DNA of 64,000 nucleotides, taken from positions 36,522 through 100,521 of the forward strand of contig JAPLDQ010000036.1 in the NCBI GenBank assembly GCA_026391675.1, given 5' to 3'. Source of the DNA: Bacteroidota bacterium. GTDB taxonomy: Bacteria; Bacteroidota; Bacteroidia; Bacteroidales; JACABE01. A program made the position numbers and the translations under genes. Within the stretch, counting starts at the first letter, position 1, and the number at the start of each line of letters is the position of its first letter. Below are positions 53,791-62,525 of this stretch, one piece after another. A model generated the notes under the pieces. It was not told the DNA's origin. It searched no databases and saw nothing but the letters and a program-made list of their open reading frames with translations.

Positions 53791-54738
53791 TTATTTACAA
53801 AATCTATCTATTATTTTATCAGCTAAAACTTTGGCTAATTTATACTTTGATTCTATAGTCCAGCCTGCAACATGGGGCGAAAGCAATACATTTTCACTCT
53901 GTATCAGGTATTGAAAAGCAGGTGGCAATTCATCAACTTTCATTTCTTCAAATGAAAATTCTTCATATTCAATTACATCAAGGCATGCACCTTTAACTTT
54001 TCCTGATTTCAGGGCTTTTACAAGCACTTCGGTATTAATTACACCACCTCTGGAAGTATTTATCAGATAAATATTCATTTTGAACTGCTGAATGAACGTT
54101 TCGTCAAACATGTAACGGGTTTCAGCAGTCAAAGGAACATGAAAACTCAGAATATCAGCAGTTGCAAATATTTCTTCAAGGCTTACTTCTTTAACATAAT
54201 TATTTCCGAAGCCTATTTTATATTTGTCATAGGCCATAACATTTGCCTCAAAACCTATTAACCGTTGGGCAAAAGCACTGCCCATATTGCCATAGCCGAT
54301 TATTCCTATATTTTTCCCTTTAATTTCAATACCCCTGTTGTCTTCTCTGTTACGAATACCTTGCCGCATTTGTAAATCAGCTTGTTTGAGTTTATTGAAC
54401 AGGCAAAGCAACATTCCCAAACTATGTTCGCCTACTGCATCCCTGTTACCTTCCGGCGAATTTAAACAAGCAATTCCTTTGCTTACTGCATATTCCACAT
54501 CAATACTTTCCATGCCGGCACCTACTCTTCCGATAAATTCAAGTCTGCTGGCTTTATCAATCATTTGTTTATCCATCAATATCTTAGAGCGGATAATGAT
54601 ACCGCTATATTCAGATATAATTGCTTCGTATTGTTTTTGAGCATAATCAGGGAAATAATCACACTGAAACCCTGCTTTTTCGAGTTCTTCTTTCAGAGCA
54701 GGGTGGGTAGTGTCGATAAACAGTACTTTCTTGGTCAT
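53791..54738 (-). CDS. D-isomer-specific 2-hydroxyacid dehydrogenase (SerA-like)
   Basis: A 315-residue NAD-dependent dehydrogenase. It has the substrate loop GRVGAGMESID with the catalytic Arg-type region, a Rossmann motif GIIGYGNMGSAFAQRL near residue 144, INTSRGGVINTEVL, a Glu in DVIEYEEFS and the catalytic His in LSPHVAGWTIES. The absence of an ACT domain makes it a short SerA-like enzyme (phosphoglycerate dehydrogenase or related). It sits between a lipoprotein (8-base gap) and DUF3795 in one operon. Confidence 0.92.
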   Translation of the reverse strand: MTKKVLFIDTTHPALKEELEKAGFQCDYFPDYAQKQYEAIISEYSGIIIRSKILMDKQMIDKASRLEFIGRVGAGMESIDVEYAVSKGIACLNSPEGNRDAVGEHSLGMLLCLFNKLKQADLQMRQGIRNREDNRGIEIKGKNIGIIGYGNMGSAFAQRLIGFEANVMAYDKYKIGFGNNYVKEVSLEEIFATADILSFHVPLTAETRYMFDETFIQQFKMNIYLINTSRGGVINTEVLVKALKSGKVKGACLDVIEYEEFSFEEMKVDELPPAFQYLIQSENVLLSPHVAGWTIESKYKLAKVLADKIIDRFCK

Positions 54739-54746
54739 TTTTATAC

Positions 54747-55913
54747 TTATTTAAGTAAACTGCTATTCCGGTGAACAATTTCCTTACACGTATTTTTAAG
54801 TATATTAGCTGCCTGCATTATCATATCTCCGTTTGGAGGAAAAGGCAATTGTGTGGTATTTAATTTTGCTGCGGTTTCAGGTTTAAGAGCACTAAAATCT
54901 CCGCTTGCTGTTGCAAAAATATTTTTAAAGAACCATTCAGCCCTGATGGGTTCGCTTTTTATCAGTTGTTTGGTTGCATTATTAACAAAATCGAGTGTTC
55001 CGTCTACAATAACTGCTTTTGACTGCTGTACTTCGGAAACAGAACAACGAATATTCTTATATTTTGGAACTTTAATATCGTTCCCTGCAGTATCCTTCAT
55101 TACATTACCTTTGGCATCGAGCTTATATTGCCATCCATCAGCAATTTGCTTTGTTTCGGTATAATTATTACGATTGAAATTTTCAGGTGAAATATCAATG
55201 ATTTTGATATTGGCAATAATATAATAATCGTAGTAAAAATTTTCTACCGGTCTTGAATCGAAAATGGTCCATTTCTGATTTAAATCAGCAACACTCGTTC
55301 TGCAAAGTTCATCTTCAAATTCAGCCGGTAAAATGGATCTGGAATTATTCAAGATTTTAAATAGAACATAAGTATTTCCCATGTTATAGGCCGTCTTCAA
55401 TAAATCATCCGTATCCTTGTAATTAGGATAAAGCATTTTCAGCCGCTGAAGTTCTTCATAAGCTGTTCTGGCACTATATTTATCTTTTTTATCGAGTAAG
55501 GATTTGGCATGCACATAGTAATATTCGGCTGCTTTATTCTTGGCATTTGCTATTTCTTCATTATAGTTAACATATTTATAGCCAATATAATCTAAATTAA
55601 TTACTTGTGCTAAGCGTGCTACTTTTTCCTGCCTTTGCTGAAGCGCAGTATAGCTCATTAGAACTTTATCCCAAATATCAGGCTGACCGCTCAGTTTAAG
55701 TTGAGCTATTTTTTCATTATCTTTCTGCATGCCTAATTTATATGCCTGCGAAAGAACCTGAATATCTTCATTTTTAGTGGGGTCTTTCAATAGTACTTTT
55801 ACTGATTTATCGATGGCTTTATCGTAATCACCTATTTGTAAATATTTTACAGATGATTTACTGCAACTTATTAAAATAAAGACAGATAAGCTATAATAAA
55901 GTAGTTTTTTCAT
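54747..55913 (-). CDS. Lipoprotein with helical-repeat character, unknown family
   Basis: A 388-residue lipoprotein: MKKLLYYSLSVFILISCSKSS gives a lipobox with C17. The first half (about residues 20-200) is helical and TPR-like (YDKAIDKSVKVLLKDPTKNEDIQVLSQAYKLG); the second half is beta-rich. I do not recognise a family. Start at 55913 is chosen so that the signal peptide begins at the Met; a 5-codon upstream ATG is also open. It heads the operon with the dehydrogenase. Confidence 0.8.
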   Translation of the reverse strand: MKKLLYYSLSVFILISCSKSSVKYLQIGDYDKAIDKSVKVLLKDPTKNEDIQVLSQAYKLGMQKDNEKIAQLKLSGQPDIWDKVLMSYTALQQRQEKVARLAQVINLDYIGYKYVNYNEEIANAKNKAAEYYYVHAKSLLDKKDKYSARTAYEELQRLKMLYPNYKDTDDLLKTAYNMGNTYVLFKILNNSRSILPAEFEDELCRTSVADLNQKWTIFDSRPVENFYYDYYIIANIKIIDISPENFNRNNYTETKQIADGWQYKLDAKGNVMKDTAGNDIKVPKYKNIRCSVSEVQQSKAVIVDGTLDFVNNATKQLIKSEPIRAEWFFKNIFATASGDFSALKPETAAKLNTTQLPFPPNGDMIMQAANILKNTCKEIVHRNSSLLK

Positions 55914-55932
55914 GGGAAATGATTTCATTTAA

Positions 55933-55940
55933 CAAAATTA
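55933..55940 (-). promoter_or_regulatory. Bacteroidota -7 box for the lipoprotein-dehydrogenase operon
   Basis: Minus-strand TAATTTTG, a full TAnnTTTG match 20 bases before the lipoprotein start. Confidence 0.45.
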
Positions 55941-56060
55941 GTTTTTTTTAAAGAAAAAACAAGGAATTGATTATAATCGTTTTATAGAATATTTATGCTT
56001 CTTTTAAAAGACTCATCATATTTTTACACTTAACCCTCGTTTCATTCGCAATAAAAATAC

Positions 56061-56068
56061 TACTTTTG
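56061..56068 (+). promoter_or_regulatory. Bacteroidota -7 box for the RND gene
   Basis: TACTTTTG matches TAnnTTTG, 27 bases before the ATG at 56095. Confidence 0.45.
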
Positions 56069-56094
56069 GCAACGCAAAAAAAGAAGTTTAAAAT

Positions 56095-58479
56095 ATGTGG
56101 ACTTATCTTGTCAGGTTGATATTACGATTCCGGTTATGGAATGTTTTGGCAATTTTGCTGTTGACAATATTTATGGGTTATAAGGCAACAAAGGTGGAAA
56201 TGTCTTATGAAATGGCAAGAATGTTGCCTGCATCGGATTCAGTAAGTATTGATTATGAAAACTTCAGGAAGCAATTTGGCGAGGATGGGAGTGTACTTTT
56301 TGTAGGGATAAAAGACAGCAGTCTTTTTCAATTGAAAAAATTTAATGCATGGCACGATCTTACCTATCAGATTAAGGATATAGATGGTGTTGAAGAAGTA
56401 TTATCCCTTTCAAAGCTTTACTATTTAAGTAAAAACGACAGTACAAAAAAGTTTGACTTTAAACCAGTAGTTCAGTATAAGCCCAGAACACAGCAAGAGC
56501 TGGATAGTATTCAGCGCATGATTTACAGCTTGCCTTTTTATGAGGGTTTACTTATCAATAAGGAGACCAACGCCACCCTAATGGCAATTACACTGAATAA
56601 AAACAAACTCAATACCAAAAGCAGGGTTGCATTAATCAGTGATATTAAAAATGAAGTTGATAAATTCAGTGCAAAACAGGGAATTGAAGTTCATTATTCG
56701 GGTTTGCCCTATATAAGAACAGCCATTTCAAAAAAAGTACAGCATGAGTTAAAGCTTTTTGTGCTCCTGTCCTTTATTATCGCATCACTGGCTTTGTATT
56801 TCTTTTTCAGGTCGTTTAAGTCTGTGGTTTTTCCTATGTTTATCGTACTTATTACCATGCTTTGGGCCATGGGTATTATTTCCATGCTGGGATACAAGAT
56901 AACGATACTTACAGGTATCATTCCGCCTTTGTTGATTGTAATATGTGTTGAAAACTGTATTTTCTTCCTGAATAAATACCACCACGAATTCAGGGCACAT
57001 GGTAATAAAGTAAAAGCTTTATCGCGCATAGTAACACGTATAGGTACTGCAAACCTGCTTACCAATGCAACAACAGCTACCGGTTTTGCAGCTTTTTGCA
57101 TTACCGGCAATAAAATTCTGGTTGAATTTGGTATGGTGGCATCCATTACTATAATGTCAACCTTCTTTTTAACGCTGATTTTAATCCCGATATTTTTCAG
57201 TTATATTGCTGCACCTGAGCTGAAACAAACACAACATCTGGATAACAAGCATATCAACAGATTTCTGGCAAGAATAGAAAAGATAGTCACCTATAAGCGC
57301 AAATTGGTATACCTGGTTGTGTTTATTGTTCTGGTAGTCGGGCTTTATGGCGTAAGCAAGCTTAAAACCACCGGCAATATTGTTGATGATATTCCTCACA
57401 AAGATCCACTCTATGTTGATTTGCTGTTTTTCGAACAAAACTTTAAAGGGATAATGCCGCTTGAAATTTCTGTGGACACAAAAAAAGACAAGGGTGTAAT
57501 GCGGCTTTCGGTTATTAAAAAGATAGATGAATTACAGGATGTATTAAAAACATATCCTGAACTTTCAAAACCGGTATCCATAGCCGAAGTGGTTAAATTT
57601 GCCAAACAGGCTTTTTACAATGGCAATCCTGAGTTTTATCAATTGCCCGATAACAGCGAAATGGCTTTTATGGCAGAATATCTGCCCCAAATTAAAAGCA
57701 AAAAACGTACGATATTAAATTCCTTTGTGGATACCAATATGCGCAGCTGCCGAATCAGTGTTCAGATGGCTAATATCGGAACCAATGATATAAAAAGAAT
57801 TCAGGACGATTTAAAACCAAAGATTGACAGTATTTTCAATCCTGAAAAATATACGGTGAAAGTTACCGGTACCAGTGTGGTTTTTTTGAAAGGCACAAAT
57901 TATCTGATTAAAAATTTACGTGAAAGCCTGCTGCTGGCAATTATTCTTATTGCCTTAATTATGGCTTTGCTGTTCAGTTCTTTGCGTATGATTATACTTT
58001 CGTTGATACCCAATCTGATACCTCAACTTTTAACTGCAGCGATGATGGGCTATTTCGGCATACCCATAAAACCCTCTACCATATTAATATTCAGCATTGC
58101 ATTGGGTATTTCTGCTGATAATACCATACAGTTTCTATCTCGTTACCGTTACGAACTCCGCTTAAACAAGGGAAATATTAAGGAGTCTGTTTTATATGCC
58201 CTTGGAGAAGCGGGTTATAGCATGATATATTCCTCTGTGGTATTGTATTTAGGATTTTCGATATTTATGCTTTCTACTTTCGGCGGAACACAAGCCATGG
58301 GTTTGCTAATTTCCTTTACACTATTGGTAGGCGTGATAAGTAATTTGTTTTTATTACCATCTTTGTTGCTGAGTCTCGATAAATTCCTTACTTCCAAACG
58401 CTTTAAAAAACCAATTCTGGAAATTTTTAATGCAGAAGAAGATATTAATGAACTGAAACCAGAACAAGACCAAAAATAA
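56095..58479 (+). CDS. RND/MMPL family exporter
   Basis: A 794-residue inner-membrane protein with two halves, each a membrane helix, a periplasmic domain and five helices (12 helices in all, near residues 15-30, 215-370, 405-420 and 610-775). Landmarks are AITLNKNKLNTKS, PYIRTAISKKVQHELKLFVLLSF, and in the second half ISADNTIQFLSRYRYELRL and SSVVLYLGFSIFMLSTFGGTQAMG. Such MMPL-type RND proteins move lipids or hydrophobic molecules. No partner membrane fusion protein or channel gene is next to it. Confidence 0.92.
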   Translation: MWTYLVRLILRFRLWNVLAILLLTIFMGYKATKVEMSYEMARMLPASDSVSIDYENFRKQFGEDGSVLFVGIKDSSLFQLKKFNAWHDLTYQIKDIDGVEEVLSLSKLYYLSKNDSTKKFDFKPVVQYKPRTQQELDSIQRMIYSLPFYEGLLINKETNATLMAITLNKNKLNTKSRVALISDIKNEVDKFSAKQGIEVHYSGLPYIRTAISKKVQHELKLFVLLSFIIASLALYFFFRSFKSVVFPMFIVLITMLWAMGIISMLGYKITILTGIIPPLLIVICVENCIFFLNKYHHEFRAHGNKVKALSRIVTRIGTANLLTNATTATGFAAFCITGNKILVEFGMVASITIMSTFFLTLILIPIFFSYIAAPELKQTQHLDNKHINRFLARIEKIVTYKRKLVYLVVFIVLVVGLYGVSKLKTTGNIVDDIPHKDPLYVDLLFFEQNFKGIMPLEISVDTKKDKGVMRLSVIKKIDELQDVLKTYPELSKPVSIAEVVKFAKQAFYNGNPEFYQLPDNSEMAFMAEYLPQIKSKKRTILNSFVDTNMRSCRISVQMANIGTNDIKRIQDDLKPKIDSIFNPEKYTVKVTGTSVVFLKGTNYLIKNLRESLLLAIILIALIMALLFSSLRMIILSLIPNLIPQLLTAAMMGYFGIPIKPSTILIFSIALGISADNTIQFLSRYRYELRLNKGNIKESVLYALGEAGYSMIYSSVVLYLGFSIFMLSTFGGTQAMGLLISFTLLVGVISNLFLLPSLLLSLDKFLTSKRFKKPILEIFNAEEDINELKPEQDQK

Positions 58480-58480
58480 A

Positions 58481-58543
58481 CCACTAAGGCAACAAGCTTC
58501 AATCTAACTATAATTTTTCTTAGTGTCTTAGTGACTTTGTGGC
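58481..58543. repeat. Intergenic inverted repeat of the CTTAGTG type
   Basis: CCACTAAG (58481-58488) recurs in inverted and overlapping form as CTTAGTG (58519-58525) and CTTAGTGACTTTGTGG (58527-58542). It lies between two convergent genes. Similar intergenic repeats with CTTAGTG and GTGG ends occur widely in bacteria, to my recollection. A weak bidirectional terminator is the other reading. Confidence 0.5.
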
Positions 58544-58548
58544 AAAAA

Positions 58549-59988
58549 TTAATTATAATTCAATTTCAGAAGTTCAGGATATTGCTGATTTACCTTAATG
58601 ATAAATTCACCAAAAAGTGTGTTTGCCCAGGCAAACCATTTGCGTGTAAAATCAGAAGCATTGTCCTTATTAAAGGATTCATGCATAAAACCGGTTGCTG
58701 CATGAGTTTTTACGAGCATTTTTATACATTCCTGTATTTCATTTTTATCATTACTTGTTAACCCTCTGACAATAATACCCATAGGCCAGATATTACCGGT
58801 AAGTGTATGCGGACTGCCAATGCCTTCAGCTATTTTCCCTTTAAAATAAAACGGATTATTATCAGAAAGCAGGTATTTTCTGGTATTCATATATAAAGAA
58901 TCATGGCTGTCAAAACAGCCCAGATAAGGAAGTGATAAAAGTGAAGGAATATTGCCATCATCCATCAGGTTAAAACTGCCAAATCCGTTAATTTCATAAG
59001 GAATGATTTTACCAAATTCAGGATGATTCAGTATGGCATGGTTTTCATAGGCTTCTTTCAGCTGTTTTCTCATTGCTGCAGCTTCTTTTGCCAATTCAAT
59101 ATCATTAACTGAGGGTAATGAAAAGATTTCATTAAGATAACCCAATACTTCAATGGCAAATAAATTGGATGGTATTAAATAAGGATAAATGGTGCAGTCA
59201 TCACTGGGTCGGAACATGGAGCAAATCAGTCCGTTGGGTTTTACAGGATAACCGTAGCCGGCTAAAGGTACTCCATCTGTTGCCCATGCAGTAGTCCGCT
59301 GAAATTTATACGGTCCATGACCATCAAAACGCTGTTGCTCACGAAAAGTTTTCAACACCATTTGCATGGCTATTTTCCAGTTTTTATTAAAAACCGATGT
59401 ATCTCCGCTTTGTTTCCAGTAGCCATGAGCCAGACGAATGGGATAACAAAGACTGTCAATTTCCCACTTTCTTTCATGAATACCGGGTTTCATATCGGTT
59501 AAGTCACTTTTCCATTCACTGATTTTATTCACATCTTTATAAAAAGCATTTGCATAAGGATCGAGTAAGATACAGTTAGTTTGCCTGTAAATAACACCTT
59601 TAATTAAAGCTGCCAGTTCATTATCCTTATTGATTAATGGCAGATAGGGCCACACCTGAGCAGTGCTGTCTCTCAGCCACATTGCGTCAATATCACCTGT
59701 TATCACATAGGTGTCAGGTTTCCCATTGATATATTCGAAATCAACAGTGGTATCGAGGGTATTGGGAAAACAATTTTCGAACATCCAGTACAATTCATCA
59801 TCTTTTATTACGGTTTTCATCTGACGGATAATATCTTCAACTGCTTTACTTGTAAATTTCCTATCTGATAATTTTGGTCTGTTGGTGATGAATACCTTTT
59901 TATTATCTGCTAAGGCATCCATACCTGTAAGCAATATACCTGCAGTTAGCAATCCTGAAGTTTTTATAAATTGTCTGCGGTTATACAT
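58549..59988 (-). CDS. GH125 exo-alpha-1,6-mannosidase
   Basis: A 479-residue glycosidase of GH125 (formerly DUF1237). The N-terminus NRRQFIKTSGLLTAGILLTG has a twin-arginine-type signal (RRQFIKT), and the domain begins near residue 45. Landmarks are DIDAMWLRDSTAQVWPYL with the catalytic acid-type Asp, EWKSDLTDMKPGIHERKWEIDSLCYPIRLAHGYWKQSG, GLICSMFRPSDDCTIYPYLIPSNLFA and SPHTLTGNIWPMGIIVRGL. It removes non-reducing alpha-1,6-mannose. It starts 5 bases after the GH2 stop, so the pair forms an operon. Confidence 0.94.
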   Translation of the reverse strand: MYNRRQFIKTSGLLTAGILLTGMDALADNKKVFITNRPKLSDRKFTSKAVEDIIRQMKTVIKDDELYWMFENCFPNTLDTTVDFEYINGKPDTYVITGDIDAMWLRDSTAQVWPYLPLINKDNELAALIKGVIYRQTNCILLDPYANAFYKDVNKISEWKSDLTDMKPGIHERKWEIDSLCYPIRLAHGYWKQSGDTSVFNKNWKIAMQMVLKTFREQQRFDGHGPYKFQRTTAWATDGVPLAGYGYPVKPNGLICSMFRPSDDCTIYPYLIPSNLFAIEVLGYLNEIFSLPSVNDIELAKEAAAMRKQLKEAYENHAILNHPEFGKIIPYEINGFGSFNLMDDGNIPSLLSLPYLGCFDSHDSLYMNTRKYLLSDNNPFYFKGKIAEGIGSPHTLTGNIWPMGIIVRGLTSNDKNEIQECIKMLVKTHAATGFMHESFNKDNASDFTRKWFAWANTLFGEFIIKVNQQYPELLKLNYN

Positions 59989-59993
59989 GATGT

Positions 59994-62396
59994 TTATTGT
60001 TTAATTAAAATGTTTATTATTGCCGGTTTTAATCCCTTTGCTCTTGCAGTTATCGTTAGTGTTGCAGTTTCGCCGGCTTTGCTTTGTACAATTACCTGTG
60101 CCAGCCCGTTAAAAAGACTCCGCTTATTTCCTTTCTCAGCTTCATGTGAATTGGGGTCACCATTACCCAGGCCAATAATATTGCCGGCGCCACTAATTTC
60201 AAACTCCACCGGAATATTTGCTGTTGGAACTGTACGCCCTTTGGCATCAACACATTGAACCGTTACCGGTATTGCATCGTTACCATCGTTCAGTATATAA
60301 TTTCTGTCAGGTATCAATTGCAAACTTTCAGGCTCACCGGTAGTTTCCACTTTAAAGCGGGAGACTTCCTTTCCAGCTGAATATCCGACTGCTTCAAGTT
60401 TTCCGGGTTGAAAAGCAACATTTTCAGTAAGCATTTCATATTTGTCGACTGCTTTTTCAAAAAGCAGTTTTCCGTTTAAGAAGAGTTTTACTTTTTCGGC
60501 ATTGGTAAGTATCATTACTTTTATATTTTTCCCGATACTGTCTTTAGGCCAGTTCCAGTGTGGAATTAAATGAAGTACAGGTTTATTTTCGAGCCACTGT
60601 GCCTGATGGAGATAAAAAGAAGATTTCGGGAAACCACACATATCAAGAATGCCGAAATTAGAACTTACAGTTGGCCATCCATAGGGTGTTGGCTCACCAC
60701 GGTAATCAAAACCAGTCCATATAAAACAGCCTGCAATAAACGGACGTTCTGCAATATTTTTCCATCCCGTACGATGTGTTGAACCCCAGGAAGGACACTG
60801 GGTATCATATTCGTCCAGCAAATGGGATGATTTATCGGTTACATATTGCCCTCGCTGCATTAATCCTGAAACATCTTCAGAACTTGTCAGACACTTTTCA
60901 GGATGTGCCTTATGGTATTTATCATAAGATTCCTGTTGATAATTGAATCCGACAACATCCACTGCATCGGAAACATTGAGCGGATTAAACTGACCATAGC
61001 TCTGAGCGGCAGTTACTGGACGGGTAGTATCCAGCTTTTTAACCACAGCACTCATTCGCCTGACCATTTCGTATCCAGATTCAGATCCCTGCATGGGTTC
61101 TTCATTAAAAACTGACCATAAAATCACGGATGGATGATTACGGTCGCGGCGTACCAGCCACTCAAGCTGTCTGATATATTCGGGAGAAACATTAAAGTTA
61201 CGGTTTTCGTCCATTACGAGCATGCCTAAGCGGTCACAGGCATCTAAAAATTCAGCTGATGGAGGATTATGTGAACTCCGGCAGGCATTTACACCCATTT
61301 CTTTCAGCTTTTTTATACGGAAATCCCAAATTGAATTGGGTACAGCTACACCAACTCCTGCATGATCGATATGATTGCAAACTCCTTTAATTTTCATTCT
61401 TTTATCGTTGAGATAAAAACCTGAATCAGGAGTAAATTGTATAGTACGGAACGCACAATTGCTGATAACTTCATCAACCAATAAGTCATTCTCTTTAATT
61501 TGTGTTTTTATCCTGTAAAGTCTGGGCTGGTCAACTGACCATAACGAAGGATTGCTGACTTGGAGAGAAAGTCGGGCAACATTTGTTTCTAATGTATTAA
61601 CCAGCAAGGAAGTATTTTTCTGAACTAAAACTTTATCATTATTATCAATCAAACTTACTTCAAGCTTTACTTCTGCAGCTTTTTTGCCTGAATTTTCGAT
61701 ACTGGCTTCAACAGGAATTGTCCAGTTATTATCATTCTCTTTTACTGGATTGGCATAAATACCATCAGTAATTATGTGCAGTGACGAACGTTTTACCAGC
61801 CAGGTATGACGATATATACCGGCACCTTCGTACCACCAGCCTTCCTGTGGATTTGCGTCAACCCGTATTGCTATATTATTTTCTTCATTATCATATCTGG
61901 CAATTGCAGTTATATCGATATAAAAAGAAGTGTAACCACACCAGTTCCTGTGAACCAACGTACCATTTACCCATACAGTACAGTGGGTGGCTACTGCGCC
62001 AAACTGAAGTTCGATATGTTTTCCTTTATCAGCTGCAGATAGTCTGAAATTTTTCCTGTACCAGCCAATACCCCGTTCGCGGTAACCTTGCGAAACATTT
62101 TCATTTTTATCAAATCCACCTTCCACAGCCCAGTCGTGGGGAAGATTCAATAAGCGCCAGCTTGAATCTTTAAATTCCGGTGCAGCTGCTCCAAATGCTT
62201 TACCGGCCTTGCAACTTCCATAGGTCATATCATGACCTTTAATGACAGGAAACGGGACATCACCTTTATAAAAACGCCAGCCATTATCAAATGAAAGACA
62301 TTCACGATTTGAAGCAGGACTTTTATCCTGCTGTGCTTTAATTGATTGATAAGCAAAACATAAAATAAGAAGAAGAATACTGATTTTGATTTTCAT
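59994..62396 (-). CDS. GH2 family beta-galactosidase-like glycosidase
   Basis: An 800-residue GH2 enzyme with a signal peptide (cleavage near SIKAQ). The sugar-binding jelly roll is followed by an Ig-like domain and the TIM barrel (about residues 320-600), with acid/base E432 in SVFNEEP, and the nucleophile expected in the LLDEYDTQCPSW segment. A C-terminal DUF4982-like domain and another Ig/Big domain (about 620-800) complete it. Beta-galactosidase is the best guess; beta-mannosidase or other beta-glycosidase activity is possible. First gene of the operon with GH125. Confidence 0.88.
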   Translation of the reverse strand: MKIKISILLLILCFAYQSIKAQQDKSPASNRECLSFDNGWRFYKGDVPFPVIKGHDMTYGSCKAGKAFGAAAPEFKDSSWRLLNLPHDWAVEGGFDKNENVSQGYRERGIGWYRKNFRLSAADKGKHIELQFGAVATHCTVWVNGTLVHRNWCGYTSFYIDITAIARYDNEENNIAIRVDANPQEGWWYEGAGIYRHTWLVKRSSLHIITDGIYANPVKENDNNWTIPVEASIENSGKKAAEVKLEVSLIDNNDKVLVQKNTSLLVNTLETNVARLSLQVSNPSLWSVDQPRLYRIKTQIKENDLLVDEVISNCAFRTIQFTPDSGFYLNDKRMKIKGVCNHIDHAGVGVAVPNSIWDFRIKKLKEMGVNACRSSHNPPSAEFLDACDRLGMLVMDENRNFNVSPEYIRQLEWLVRRDRNHPSVILWSVFNEEPMQGSESGYEMVRRMSAVVKKLDTTRPVTAAQSYGQFNPLNVSDAVDVVGFNYQQESYDKYHKAHPEKCLTSSEDVSGLMQRGQYVTDKSSHLLDEYDTQCPSWGSTHRTGWKNIAERPFIAGCFIWTGFDYRGEPTPYGWPTVSSNFGILDMCGFPKSSFYLHQAQWLENKPVLHLIPHWNWPKDSIGKNIKVMILTNAEKVKLFLNGKLLFEKAVDKYEMLTENVAFQPGKLEAVGYSAGKEVSRFKVETTGEPESLQLIPDRNYILNDGNDAIPVTVQCVDAKGRTVPTANIPVEFEISGAGNIIGLGNGDPNSHEAEKGNKRSLFNGLAQVIVQSKAGETATLTITARAKGLKPAIINILIKQ

Positions 62397-62427
62397 TGCT
62401 TAGGTTTAAATTTTTGATATCTAACTG

Positions 62428-62435
62428 CAAATATA
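62428..62435 (-). promoter_or_regulatory. Bacteroidota -7 box for the GH2-GH125 operon
   Basis: Minus-strand TATATTTG, a full TAnnTTTG match about 32 bases before the GH2 start. Confidence 0.5.
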
Positions 62436-62525
62436 ATGTTAAAGCATTAAATAAGAGGAATTCAAAAAAATAATTCTAATTAATAAACGTTAGCTATTTT
62501 ATTTCTATCTTTATCGCATAAAAAC